Shown one piece after another: positions 7,760-16,305 of a stretch of 34,595 bases of DNA. Position 1 is the stretch's first letter. Each line of letters opens with the position of its first letter. Below the pieces are notes generated by a model, which was not told where the DNA came from, did not search any database, and was given only the letters and a program-made list of their open reading frames with translations. A program made the translations under genes and the position numbers. Source of the DNA: Syntrophaceae bacterium UBA2188 (GTDB lineage: Bacteria > Desulfobacterota > BSN033 > UBA1163); the NCBI GenBank assembly GCA_002327985.1, contig DCVM01000116.1:10239-44833 (forward strand), read 5' to 3'.

Positions 7760-7929
7760 AGAGAAAGGCCCTTATCAAACAAATCACTTCAGTTGGATGT
7801 GTTCTCCTGAGACATGGTCAGAGACACGATCTTTACTTAAATCCTAAAACGGGGAAGAAACAACCCGTGCCACGGCATAATGAAATAGACGAAAACCTCG
7901 CGCAACACATTATAAAGATATTGACATAA
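7756..7929 (+). CDS. hicA: HicA-family mRNA interferase toxin
   Basis: A 57-residue protein starting MKRKALIKQITSVGCVLLRHG and containing the HicA hallmark of a Gly/His-bearing strand (LLRHGQRHDLYLNP) followed by the PVPRHNEI segment. The histidine at position 20 in LLRHG fits the catalytic His of this double-stranded-RNA-binding-like fold. HicA cleaves mRNA when freed from HicB. Order antitoxin-toxin and the 4-base overlap match many hicBA loci. About 130 bases of apparently empty sequence follow before the converging end of the C1 operon. Confidence 0.8.
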   Translation: MKRKALIKQITSVGCVLLRHGQRHDLYLNPKTGKKQPVPRHNEIDENLAQHIIKILT

Positions 7930-8061
7930 CCAACTATTTCCAGCGGATCGCCAAAGACGTCGGTTTTACCGTTCCCTGAAGTCAAGCGTTAGGTGTCTTT
8001 GAATGAAAACTTTTAAGAGTTCGTTTGATTTTCTTTGTACGGTTGAGGTTATTTTTTGACT

Positions 8062-9111
8062 TCACCGATTGATGGTCTTGGAGTCGAACTTTTTTCTTAT
8101 GGTCAGGGACAACTCTCTGGTCAGCCCTAACGCTTTTTCAGCTAAATTCTCCGAAACTGAGGCAAGACCGCAGCTTTGAGAAATAAGGGAGTTTTTCGTC
8201 AGGACCTCTTCTGGAATTCCTTCTTTGACTAAAAGTCCTATCTTCTCTTCCAAACTTTTTGTTAAACTCGAATTTGTCTCCCGTCTTAAGAACTCATCTT
8301 CCGAAGGAACGATTCCCCATCCCAATAGTCCCCCATCGCTGAGAAATCGTTTTAATTCAGAAGCATAAACAAGCATGTTGGAGAAGAATTGGTAAGCATC
8401 GAAGTGAATAACCTTGATCCCAGTTTGCATAATGATTGACCAATCAGTAGCCCCACAGATGTGAATCCCTGATAAACCCTGAAGGGAAGATATGGCTGCT
8501 CGAAGACATTCGATGATTTCTTCCTTTCCCAGGTTCATACTGATTGAACCATAACTGCTTAGAAGAGGTTCGTCAAAAAAAATCAGGGTTTCAGCTGCCG
8601 GGACCACCTGGCTCAGCATCCTTTCCTGCCATCTTGCCTTTAAGGCAATAGTCTTTAAAAGCATCTCCTTCAGATTAGGGTCATAGAGGATGGGGATCTT
8701 CTCCTCATCCGAAACACCTAACCCAAGGGTGATGGGGCCAGTGATTTGTCCCTTGACCAATAAGGGTCTCTTGTTCTTTAAAAGTCCCAATAGGGCATGG
8801 AATCCGGAAGCATATTCTTCCCCAATTTTAAAATGATCGAGATTCTCATCTGAAGAGATCTCATAGAACTTTTCCCATTCTGAGGCTGGGTTGAAAGGGG
8901 TATGGAAATAAATCCTTTCTGCATCCACGACGACCCCAGGCATTCCTTCAGTAAATTGAGCAAGCATTTCTTCTCGATATCCTCTGGATGGGAGCTGAGG
9001 CCAGTAGGGAGATTCAGGAAAGTATTTTAGGATGATTTCGCTCGCCTGATAAGAGTCTTGATAGGGTAGGGTTCCTATTCCTATGGGCAGAAAGAACGGA
9101 TTAAAATTCAT
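8062..9111 (-). CDS. Core-MetE/UROD-like methyltransferase, paralogue 1
   Basis: 349 residues from the ATG at 9111; a TTG seven codons upstream is possible but has no visible ribosome site. The fold matches the catalytic half of MetE and the UROD/MtaA superfamily, a TIM barrel. Zinc-site residues are visible as H217-x-C219 (GIHICGA) and C314 (SQSCGLA), and GQITGPITLGLG fits the barrel core. It lacks the N-terminal folate-binding half of full MetE, as in core methionine synthases that take methyl from a corrinoid protein. It is the last gene of the CODH/ACS operon, so the CdhDE corrinoid protein is the obvious donor candidate. The acceptor (homocysteine or another thiol) is not proved. Confidence 0.72.
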   Translation of the reverse strand: MNFNPFFLPIGIGTLPYQDSYQASEIILKYFPESPYWPQLPSRGYREEMLAQFTEGMPGVVVDAERIYFHTPFNPASEWEKFYEISSDENLDHFKIGEEYASGFHALLGLLKNKRPLLVKGQITGPITLGLGVSDEEKIPILYDPNLKEMLLKTIALKARWQERMLSQVVPAAETLIFFDEPLLSSYGSISMNLGKEEIIECLRAAISSLQGLSGIHICGATDWSIIMQTGIKVIHFDAYQFFSNMLVYASELKRFLSDGGLLGWGIVPSEDEFLRRETNSSLTKSLEEKIGLLVKEGIPEEVLTKNSLISQSCGLASVSENLAEKALGLTRELSLTIRKKFDSKTINR

Positions 9112-9247
9112 TATACTTTCACTCTTGTCCAAAGTGTTTACATGGAGATTGCCACGTTGCTATCGCTCCTTGCAATGACCGTTGTGTTTTGTTGTCATTA
9201 AGGATGTCATCGCAAGCGAAGCAAATCTCTTATGATAGACACTACTG

Positions 9248-10309
9248 TTAGACTCTGTATTTTTCTTTTAGTGTCTGTGAAAGCTCTGATAAAAAAGAGA
9301 AGGCCTTCTCCACAATTTTCTCTTCGATATTGGAAATTTTGGACCTTTCACTTGAGTCGATGCTGATATCTACCAAACAGCATCTGGCTGGGGCGATCAG
9401 TGCCTGCTCCGCAATCTGCTCCAGAGAGAGACCCGTATTCTTTGTAATGACTTCCCAATAGCCTGAAAGAATGGATTCCAATTTCTCTGGGGTTTGAATT
9501 TCCAGAGCCTTAAACTCGGTGGGAACAATACCCCAGGAAATAATTCCCCCTTTCTTAATAAAGTCTGCAACATTCTGTGTGTATTCTTTGGGCATGAATC
9601 CGATTTGAAAAGCGTCAAAAGAAAGGATCTCGACTCCCAATTCTAAGAGATAGGGTAAGTTTACCTCGGCACAGAGGTGCAGGCCCTTGGGTCCCTCTAA
9701 TCCTTGAACAAAATTTGCGTAATCCTCCTTTGCCTGTTGGTCATTATATCCTGAGAGACCGCTGAAGACATATCCTAACCCTGGCTCATCCACCCAGACA
9801 AAGGCCGTGGCGTTTTTCTTCTTTAACTCCTGATATTGGAGGTTGACTTTCTTCTGAATAAAATCGAATAGAATGGTTTTTACTTCTTCGTTATAGATGA
9901 TGGGCTTGAGGGTTTCATCCAAAACCTTGAAACCAAAACTGACCGGCCCGGTGATCTGGCCCCTGATCGCCCTGTATTCCTGGAGGTTCTTTGAGAGAAA
10001 TCTGTTGAATACCTTGGAATATTCTTCAGTGAGGGCATAGGTCTCCGGAATCTCCGTCTTTGTAAAATAATCGTTTAGCTCTTCTTCAAATCTCACCGTA
10101 TTAAAGGTAAGCCTGCCCTTTTCGAAGTCAATCGTGATGCCTGGGAAATTCTCTGAAGTCTGAATATACATGTCTTCATAAAGGCTCACATGGGGAAGTT
10201 GTGGCCAGAAAGGAATATCCAACCCCAGAGCAAGTTTTAGGGCCTGATCGACATCCTTGTGGGGCATAATGCCCATCGCTGTCGTACCGCATTTGGCTTG
10301 GAAGATCAT
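9248..10309 (-). CDS. Core-MetE/UROD-like methyltransferase, paralogue 2
   Basis: 353 residues, clearly homologous to the protein encoded at 8062-9111: both have the WPQLP segment, a GQITGP motif, an H-x-C pair (here H211-x-C213 in GLHLCAEV), FDA(F/Y)Q (D232 here) and a late Cys (C310, doubled as C310-C311 in APARCCL). These are the expected zinc/thiol ligands. The N terminus, MIFQAKCGTTAMGIMPH, resembles the barrel start of MetE-type enzymes. It starts 9 bases after the DUF3786 gene ends, so the two are co-transcribed. One paralogue may make methionine and the other methylate a different thiol or act in repair; the sequence does not say which. Confidence 0.72.
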   Translation of the reverse strand: MIFQAKCGTTAMGIMPHKDVDQALKLALGLDIPFWPQLPHVSLYEDMYIQTSENFPGITIDFEKGRLTFNTVRFEEELNDYFTKTEIPETYALTEEYSKVFNRFLSKNLQEYRAIRGQITGPVSFGFKVLDETLKPIIYNEEVKTILFDFIQKKVNLQYQELKKKNATAFVWVDEPGLGYVFSGLSGYNDQQAKEDYANFVQGLEGPKGLHLCAEVNLPYLLELGVEILSFDAFQIGFMPKEYTQNVADFIKKGGIISWGIVPTEFKALEIQTPEKLESILSGYWEVITKNTGLSLEQIAEQALIAPARCCLVDISIDSSERSKISNIEEKIVEKAFSFLSELSQTLKEKYRV

Positions 10310-10318
10310 GGGAGAACC

Positions 10319-10957
10319 TCAGGAGGAGGAACTTTTTGTTAGATTGATTAATTTCCAAATCAAGACTTCGGTAAGGACCACGACATCTTCGGTGGAAAGA
10401 AAATCCTTAATGTTTTGATCAAATAAGATGTTCCCTCCGGAAGGGACTTCCTCATCTCCTTGCCAAAGAATGATGACGATCCGGACAAAGGGGAAGGCAT
10501 CGAAATAGACTGAGACATCCCCATGGGTTGCCTTTTTCCCACCCAATGTTTGGGCAACATCAAGCAGCCTCTCCGGTTGATGACCGAAACATTTTAGAAT
10601 GGGTTCCAGCGTCCTTTTTTGAAATGCCGGACAGTAAAATTTTCCACCCTGCAGCTGTGTGTACGCGATCAGTTTATTTGTGAAAGGGGTCCCCGTTGCC
10701 TGTGACAGGTAGTGAAGGATCAGTATCTTATCTTTGATAGGAACATCCTCTTTTTTATCCTTGAGCGATATTTCCCCAGTAAAAATAGCCACTTGATACG
10801 GACGATCCATATATTGGATCAGGAGGCTTTTATCATCGATTCGAGAGGTCCCACTCTTGCGGCATATTTCTTCCATTTTCATGCTTGAAAGCTTTTTAAG
10901 GGCTAAATTGATAGCCAGTTCAAAGCTTTCTTTAGAGATGTCTTCATACGAGCACAT
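10319..10957 (-). CDS. DUF3786-family protein
   Basis: 212 residues, resembling the DUF3786 family often seen beside CODH/ACS and corrinoid genes in anaerobes. Visible landmarks are ILHYLSQATGTP (about 80-92), LQGGKFYCPAF (about 102-112), a GGKKATHGDVSVYFDAFPFVR segment split across about 138-158, and ILWQGDEEVPSGGNILFD. No signal peptide or membrane segment is seen, so it is probably cytoplasmic. It overlaps the end of the upstream cooC by 14 bases, which implies translational coupling. The function is unknown. The context points to maturation or handling of a corrinoid or metal cofactor, but that is association only. Confidence 0.7.
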   Translation of the reverse strand: MCSYEDISKESFELAINLALKKLSSMKMEEICRKSGTSRIDDKSLLIQYMDRPYQVAIFTGEISLKDKKEDVPIKDKILILHYLSQATGTPFTNKLIAYTQLQGGKFYCPAFQKRTLEPILKCFGHQPERLLDVAQTLGGKKATHGDVSVYFDAFPFVRIVIILWQGDEEVPSGGNILFDQNIKDFLSTEDVVVLTEVLIWKLINLTKSSSS

Positions 10958-11708
10958 AACCCGCCTCCCGTAATATATTTTTGACAGACGTCGAAGAAGG
11001 AGAATCTTCGGGGAGTTTAAATAAAGATTCGCCTTTTAAATTATGTTCCCTGACGAGAGGATCATAAGCAATCCTTCCCAGGTACTTTTCCCCCGTCTTA
11101 AGCAAATAGTCTTCAATCTCGTCGGTAAATCTGTAATTCCCAACCAGGTAAAAGTTTTTGCAGGTGATGTTGACCCCTTTCGTGACATATTTAATCCTTT
11201 CGATGTGTTTTGCAGATTTATCAGATGGGTCCAAGATCACAAAAAGATCTTCAATATCTGGGGTCACTTTACGGTTGAGATGTTCTAACCCTGCAGGGGA
11301 ATCGACCAGGACCAATTCGTAATTTTTATTAATATTCCTAAGGGTATCCTTAATCATCTCATCAGGCAAACAGTAGCAACCCGGGGAGAACTTCGTCCCA
11401 AGGGTGATCAGATCAAATTTCTTGTCTCGATAGATGATTTCGCCCTGTTCCATCATACGTCTCAATAAATCTGGGGTATCGTCCCTTCCTTTACTGGCCT
11501 TTCCTTTTGCGATGATTTTGGAGAGTGCATCGGAGACGGAGCATTTGCTTTCTTTCTCCAGATCGACCCCAAGCATCTTCGCCAGGCTTTCATCCGGATC
11601 AAGATCAATCAGGAGAAGAGGGTTGGCATGAACGTATCTCGTAAATAACGTCGTAAATGTCGATTTCCCCGTTCCACCCCTCCCAGTAATAACATTGATT
11701 TTTCCCAT
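10944..11708 (-). CDS. cooC: CooC-type nickel-insertion ATPase, copy 1
   Basis: 254 residues of the MinD/CooC P-loop family. The Walker A region is TGRGGTGKST (K15). The usual signature lysine of the deviant Walker A (KGG) is arginine (R10). Switch-like segments are LLLIDLDPD and LVLVDSPAGLEHLNR. C111-Y-C113 matches the CxC metal-binding motif that in CooC holds nickel or zinc at the dimer interface. Such ATPases mature the Ni-containing clusters of CODH or ACS (CooC/AcsF). It lies immediately after a second copy in the same operon, 1 base apart, suggesting division of labour between the CODH C-cluster and the ACS A-cluster. Confidence 0.88.
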   Translation of the reverse strand: MGKINVITGRGGTGKSTFTTLFTRYVHANPLLLIDLDPDESLAKMLGVDLEKESKCSVSDALSKIIAKGKASKGRDDTPDLLRRMMEQGEIIYRDKKFDLITLGTKFSPGCYCLPDEMIKDTLRNINKNYELVLVDSPAGLEHLNRKVTPDIEDLFVILDPSDKSAKHIERIKYVTKGVNITCKNFYLVGNYRFTDEIEDYLLKTGEKYLGRIAYDPLVREHNLKGESLFKLPEDSPSSTSVKNILREAGYVLV

Positions 11709-11709
11709 T

Positions 11710-12465
11710 CTAAATCAACCCCGCTTTCTCAAGGATCTTTCTCACCGATCGACACGCAGGTGAATCTTCGGGGAGTTTGTTCAAGGGTTCTCCCTTTAAA
11801 TTGTATTCCTCGACTTTTGGATCGTATTCGATCTTCCCTAAATAATTTTCACCCGCCTCTTTAAAATATTTCTCTGCCTCCTCATCGAACATATAATTGG
11901 CCAACACATAGAAGTGATCATACATCATCCCTACCTCTTTTAAAATGGCCTTCACCTTCTTGATATGGGTCAAGGACTTGTCAGAGGGATCGAGGACGAC
12001 AAACAGGTCATCGATCTGCGAAACAATGTTACGGTTGAGATGTTCTAACCCCGCCGGGGAATCGATGACCACATTTTTATAATTCTTGGAAAGGTCGGAG
12101 ATGGTTTTTCTCAATAGGTGATCGGGGTAACAATAGCATCCTTCCAGATCTTTCGTCCCGAGGGTAATGACGTCGAATCCTTTCCCTTCGTAGAGACAAT
12201 CCCCCCACATGAATCCCTTGAATCGATCCTCCACCGGAGTGAGAGGGCTTCCTCCCTGTTGTCTTTCTTTAACGGCATCATAGAGGGCCTCCACAATCGT
12301 TCTCTTCCCTACTTTGGTTAAATCGATTCCAAGCATATCCGCAAGGCTCAGATCAGGGTCGAGATCGATGAATAAAGAGGGAGTGGGGAGGTATCGACTC
12401 ATGAGAGCGACAAAGGTTGATTTTCCTGTTCCCCCTCTCCCTGTGGAGACGATCTTCTTCGACAT
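11710..12465 (-). CDS. cooC: CooC-type nickel-insertion ATPase, copy 2
   Basis: 251 residues, paralogous to the adjacent copy along its whole length. It carries STGRGGTGKST (K15, R10 at the signature position), LFIDLDPD, VVIDSPAGLEHLNR and C110-Y-C112. The C-terminal EYNLKGEPLNKLPEDSPA segment is nearly shared with its neighbour, so the pair probably arose by tandem duplication. GGAGG lies 8 bases before the ATG. It probably acts in the cytoplasm as an ATP-driven metallochaperone for CdhA or CdhC. Which copy serves which enzyme cannot be told from sequence. Confidence 0.88.
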   Translation of the reverse strand: MSKKIVSTGRGGTGKSTFVALMSRYLPTPSLFIDLDPDLSLADMLGIDLTKVGKRTIVEALYDAVKERQQGGSPLTPVEDRFKGFMWGDCLYEGKGFDVITLGTKDLEGCYCYPDHLLRKTISDLSKNYKNVVIDSPAGLEHLNRNIVSQIDDLFVVLDPSDKSLTHIKKVKAILKEVGMMYDHFYVLANYMFDEEAEKYFKEAGENYLGKIEYDPKVEEYNLKGEPLNKLPEDSPACRSVRKILEKAGLI

Positions 12466-12469
12466 TCTA

Positions 12470-14380
12470 TCAACCTCCTTCGGCAGAATCCCCCTTCTCT
12501 ATGGTTATGGGGGGAAGATTGCAAATGGGTGATATTTTTATTATAGCACAATATTGGGGAGGGCACACTTCAAGACACGTTCCGCATTTCGAACACTTCT
12601 CCTGGTTGATCACTTTAATCTCTCCTTTGCCCCCCTTGATCGCTTCGGTAGGACAGACCAGGATACAATGTTCACAAGCCCGATCACACTTTTCAGGAAG
12701 AATATAATAGGCGATCAGATCTTTGCATACCAGAGCAGGGCAACGTTTTTCGAGGATGTGAGCCCTGTATTCATCGGCAAAGTAACGGAGTGTCGTCAGG
12801 ACGGGATTGGGAGCCGAACGCCCCAGACCACAAAGGGATCCCATCTTGATGTCCTCCGACAGTTGGCGGAGAAGCTCAAGGTCTTCCATTTTTGCTTTTC
12901 CGGTTGTGATATCGTCCAGGATACTTAAGAGTTGCAACGTGCCCATTCGGCACATAGTGCATTTGCCACAGGATTCTTTTGCAGTAAAGTCGAGAAAGAA
13001 TCGTGCCGTATCCACAGCACAATCGTTCTCATCCATAAAAATCATACCGCCTGATCCCATCATCGAACCGGCCTCACGAAGGGAATCAAAATCGATAGGA
13101 ATATCGAGCAGACTCTCAGGAATGCAGCCACCCGAAGGGCCACCAATCTGCACGGCCTTGAATTGTTTTTCATTCAGCATCCCGCCGGCGATATCGTAAA
13201 CCACGCTTCTCAGTGTTGTCCCCATGGGTACTTCTGCAAGACCAGGTGATTGTATCTTCCCAGCAAGTGTGAAGACGGCGGTCCCTTTGCTTTTTTCTGT
13301 GCCTATCGAAGTGAATTCGTCTATTCCAGATCCAATAATGAAAGGAACATAGGCGAAGGTTTTGACATTATTAAGGAGGGTAGGGAGTCCCCATAAACCA
13401 GCTTCTGCAAGGCGAGGAGGTCTCAATCTCGGTTCACTTCTTCTTCCCTCCATGGCTGCGACCAATGCGGTGGCTTCACCAGAGACGAAGGCTCCGGCCC
13501 CTTCTGCAATCCCGATATGGAAGCAAAAACCACTCCCGAGAATATTTTCTCCTAAAATTCCTATTTCCTCTCCCTGTCTTAAGGCATTCCGAATACGGTC
13601 AATCGCTAATGGATACTCGGCCCGAACATAGATATAACCCTTCTGGGCCCCTACTGCATAGCCAGCGATGATCATGCCTTCGATGACCTCATGGGGATCG
13701 CTCTCTAAGATAATTCTGTCCATAAAAGCCCCGGGGTCACCTTCATCCGCATTACAAACAACATACTTAGGTGTGCCATTTGCATGATGGCATGACTCCC
13801 ATTTGAGCCCCGTATGGAATCCGGCGCCTCCTCTTCCCCGGAGGCCAGATTTTTTAATCTCTTCAATGATCTGCTCAGGAGCCATCCTTAATGCCTTTTC
13901 CAATGACCCGTAACCCCCATTGGCGATGTAGTGATGAATATTTTCAGGATCGATATAACCACCACGACGCAAGATAATCCGGAGTTCATGTTCAAATCTC
14001 GGAAGTTCAGGGATATAAGGAACTTCCCTATCGTCTGTCTCGAAAGTTCCCAGGGCAAGTTCAAGACATGGATCATCACCCATGATATACCCTTCTACAA
14101 GACGGGGAACGAAATCCTGGGTAATGTTGTGATAGGCAATACGGAGGGATTCCGGTTTAGAGATAATGACCAAGGGTTCGGCATAACATAGACCGATGCA
14201 CCCTACTGGAATGATTGGAACATCCAACCCTTGTCGGGAGCATTCATTTTTAAAAGCATCAATGACATCCAGGGCACCCGCTGCCCTGCCGCAGGTGGCA
14301 GCCCCGACCAGGATATGTGTTTCATTCCTTAAAGCTTCCCACTGGTCAACAGCTCTTTTTCTGATCTCTTCAAATATCAA
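12470..14380 (-). CDS. NuoF/HydB-like flavoprotein, NAD(H)-binding electron-transfer subunit
   Basis: 636 residues. An N-terminal thioredoxin-like [2Fe-2S] region is incomplete (C30, C61, C65). The FMN/NADH module follows: LRGRGGAGFHTGLKW at about 185, CNADEGDPGAF, and the GEATALVAAMEGR segment. An SLBB-type part comes next, then a [4Fe-4S] site CGKCTMC plus SLCGLG. The C terminus has ferredoxin-like CDRACEHCILVCP and CSKCGTCLEVCP. This is the layout of soluble HydB/HndC-type subunits of NAD-linked bifurcating or simple oxidoreductases. It overlaps nuoE-like by 4 bases (ATGA). With that gene and the NuoG-N-like protein at 22330-23010 it makes a full diaphorase module without hydrogenase. The final electron partner is unknown. 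Confidence 0.87.
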   Translation of the reverse strand: MIFEEIRKRAVDQWEALRNETHILVGAATCGRAAGALDVIDAFKNECSRQGLDVPIIPVGCIGLCYAEPLVIISKPESLRIAYHNITQDFVPRLVEGYIMGDDPCLELALGTFETDDREVPYIPELPRFEHELRIILRRGGYIDPENIHHYIANGGYGSLEKALRMAPEQIIEEIKKSGLRGRGGAGFHTGLKWESCHHANGTPKYVVCNADEGDPGAFMDRIILESDPHEVIEGMIIAGYAVGAQKGYIYVRAEYPLAIDRIRNALRQGEEIGILGENILGSGFCFHIGIAEGAGAFVSGEATALVAAMEGRRSEPRLRPPRLAEAGLWGLPTLLNNVKTFAYVPFIIGSGIDEFTSIGTEKSKGTAVFTLAGKIQSPGLAEVPMGTTLRSVVYDIAGGMLNEKQFKAVQIGGPSGGCIPESLLDIPIDFDSLREAGSMMGSGGMIFMDENDCAVDTARFFLDFTAKESCGKCTMCRMGTLQLLSILDDITTGKAKMEDLELLRQLSEDIKMGSLCGLGRSAPNPVLTTLRYFADEYRAHILEKRCPALVCKDLIAYYILPEKCDRACEHCILVCPTEAIKGGKGEIKVINQEKCSKCGTCLEVCPPQYCAIIKISPICNLPPITIEKGDSAEGG

Positions 14381-14871
14381 TCTTCTGGTTTGCTTTCCTG
14401 CCTATAAGGGATTAAAGATTCCTCTGCCTTAAAAGAGGACATCTTAGGATAGATTTTGTCTTTGATCACCATGACGGGGGCCAGCATGCAACAACCGATA
14501 CAGGCAACCCTCTCAAGACTGAAATGACCATCGTCTGAGGTTTCCCCTACTTTGATTTTGAGCTCCCGTTCCAGGGCCTCCAGGACTAAACGACCGCCTG
14601 CCAGGTGGCAGGCGGTCCCCATGCAAACTTTAATATGATTTTTACCAAGAGGGGTCAATCGGAACTGATTAAAAAAAGTGGCGACCCCCCAAACATCCAC
14701 GGGCCTTATCCCCAAGACCTCGGCCACCTTCTTCATCGCTTCTTTTGGAAGATACCCAAATTCTTTTTGAACCTCAAGCAAAATGGGGATTAAGCCCTTC
14801 CCGTGGTTTTTATGTTCTTCTAATATCGTGTGGAGTTCCTCGGCAGAGCGTTCTTCTCCTTTCTCATTCAT
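14377..14871 (-). CDS. NuoE/HydC-like [2Fe-2S] subunit
   Basis: 164 residues of the thioredoxin-like NuoE family. The N-terminal helical part (LIPILLEVQKEFGYLPKEAM) is followed by VATFFNQFRL and the [2Fe-2S] ligands in VCMGTACHLAGG and ACIGCCMLAPV. It partners the NuoF-like flavoprotein, with which it overlaps by 4 bases. It also overlaps the upstream cdhE stop by 4 bases, so cdhE, nuoE and nuoF are coupled in one transcript. That tight coupling to the corrinoid protein gene is unusual and suggests that the diaphorase works with the acetyl-CoA pathway enzymes. A complete 26-base palindrome lies inside the coding sequence at 14592-14617. Confidence 0.88.
   Translation of the reverse strand: MNEKGEERSAEELHTILEEHKNHGKGLIPILLEVQKEFGYLPKEAMKKVAEVLGIRPVDVWGVATFFNQFRLTPLGKNHIKVCMGTACHLAGGRLVLEALERELKIKVGETSDDGHFSLERVACIGCCMLAPVMVIKDKIYPKMSSFKAEESLIPYRQESKPED
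14592..14617. repeat. 12-bp inverted repeat inside nuoE-like gene
   Basis: GACCGCCTGCCA, 2 bases, TGGCAGGCGGTC: a perfect 12+2+12 palindrome within codons for the conserved TACHLAGGR segment. It could form a very stable mRNA hairpin in the middle of the gene. Confidence 0.6.
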
Positions 14872-16229
14872 TTCCTTAAACTTTTAGCATATTCTGGCAG
14901 GAAGGCTCCAATCCCTGCAGCCTCTCTCGGACCAATGATTATTTCCCAACCGGGCAGAGCATCCTCCAGCTCGCCTTTAATCCTTGCTACCCTTCCTGGG
15001 ATGACGATTTTCTTGTTTTTGACTTTATTTTCAATTCCCGATTTTTTGACCATCGCTCCTACGGAGTCACCACTGAACTTGCCTGCTGCCCAACCGGTGA
15101 GAACACCCAGTCCCTCTGCATCCTTCACACAGAGGAAAGAGGAGACTTTTGTTGCCTCAATGGCTGAAGAAACGATGAAGTAAGTCAGGGCCCAGTTCGA
15201 AGTAATAAGAACAGGAGCATTCTCATCAGGCGTTCCTATTTCATAATATTTCTCCTCTACTGCCATTGGGAAGCGCGGGTCGGTATAGATGTTAAGACGT
15301 TGCACTAAGAGCGGGAGCAGGGAATACTGATCGAAATCAGAAAGGACGATGACGGCGGTAAATTTGTTTATAAAGACTGAGGCTGCAAGGACTTCCTTTA
15401 GACCATCCTTGGCTATGAAACAGGGAAAGGCGATCGTTGGATAACCAAGGGGTCTAAAGCCCTGTTTCAGGGCCGCCCTTCGAATAAAAGTCTGATCTCT
15501 TACTGCCTCCATGAGATTTTTAGAACCCGGATCTAATACGGCCTCATCGACTCCAGCTTCTTTCAATTTAGCTGTCAACGGAATCAGTTCTTCAATGCTT
15601 GCTCCCCGAACCCCCACAGGGGTTGGTTTTTCCTTAATTTTGGGGATGGCCTGATCGATATTCTCTTTGGTGATCGGATAGAGTAAGGGCTTTTTGTCAG
15701 CACAAAGATCGCGAGCAGCGAATAACACATTTAAATCCTCGGAGATGAGAATGATTCCGAGGTTCGAAGAGTCATTTACTTTTTTGACCAAGGCGAGGAA
15801 TTTGTTCTTATCTCCAGATTCGAATTGAAGCGCGATCAGATCTGCCTTGAGCGTTAATCCGACCCATGAAAAGTTGAGCTCGTTGACCTTTTTTATCTTC
15901 TCGTTAACCTTGGCTTCGCTTTCTTTGTCTGAGATGAGAATGGCAATACCGGGTGGGTGAACGTAAGTCTTTTCATGCCGGTAGATGACCTCTTCATTAC
16001 CAACCTGTACCTTATTATCCCCTGCTCCAATGGTGACCAGTTTGATCGCCGGCGCTAACAAATCCTCCAGCTTAGCCTTCACCTCTGGAGTGAGATAGAT
16101 ACATTTGTCGACGGTGGCTCCACCCGTGGCCAGTTTCATTGCAAAAGCAAAGCAGGTGGGGAAACCACAATCCTTGCATGGTTTTTTTCCGGGAAGCATC
16201 TTTACAATTTCAGATCCTGATATTGGCAT
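14868..16229 (-). CDS. cdhE: Corrinoid iron-sulfur protein large (gamma) subunit
   Basis: 453 residues, AcsC/CdhE. The N terminus has the [4Fe-4S] ligands C18-x2-C21-x4-C26 and C43 (PGKKPCKDCGFPTC). The middle is a TIM-barrel-like part, and the C-terminal corrinoid-binding part contains VLTGWAAGKFSGDSV. The protein carries the methyl group on cobalt between methyl-THF (via AcsE) and the ACS A-cluster. An AGGAGG ribosome site precedes the ATG. It lies between cdhC and nuoE-like; cdhD, its small partner, is separated from it by cdhC, cdhB and cdhA. Length agrees with both bacterial and archaeal versions. Confidence 0.93.
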   Translation of the reverse strand: MPISGSEIVKMLPGKKPCKDCGFPTCFAFAMKLATGGATVDKCIYLTPEVKAKLEDLLAPAIKLVTIGAGDNKVQVGNEEVIYRHEKTYVHPPGIAILISDKESEAKVNEKIKKVNELNFSWVGLTLKADLIALQFESGDKNKFLALVKKVNDSSNLGIILISEDLNVLFAARDLCADKKPLLYPITKENIDQAIPKIKEKPTPVGVRGASIEELIPLTAKLKEAGVDEAVLDPGSKNLMEAVRDQTFIRRAALKQGFRPLGYPTIAFPCFIAKDGLKEVLAASVFINKFTAVIVLSDFDQYSLLPLLVQRLNIYTDPRFPMAVEEKYYEIGTPDENAPVLITSNWALTYFIVSSAIEATKVSSFLCVKDAEGLGVLTGWAAGKFSGDSVGAMVKKSGIENKVKNKKIVIPGRVARIKGELEDALPGWEIIIGPREAAGIGAFLPEYAKSLRK

Positions 16230-16305
16230 TTTCCACCTCCTATTAAATTCAGTGGTGAGTGATATGTGGTAAGATTACTGATCACAGGTCACGGATCACT
16301 GTTTT

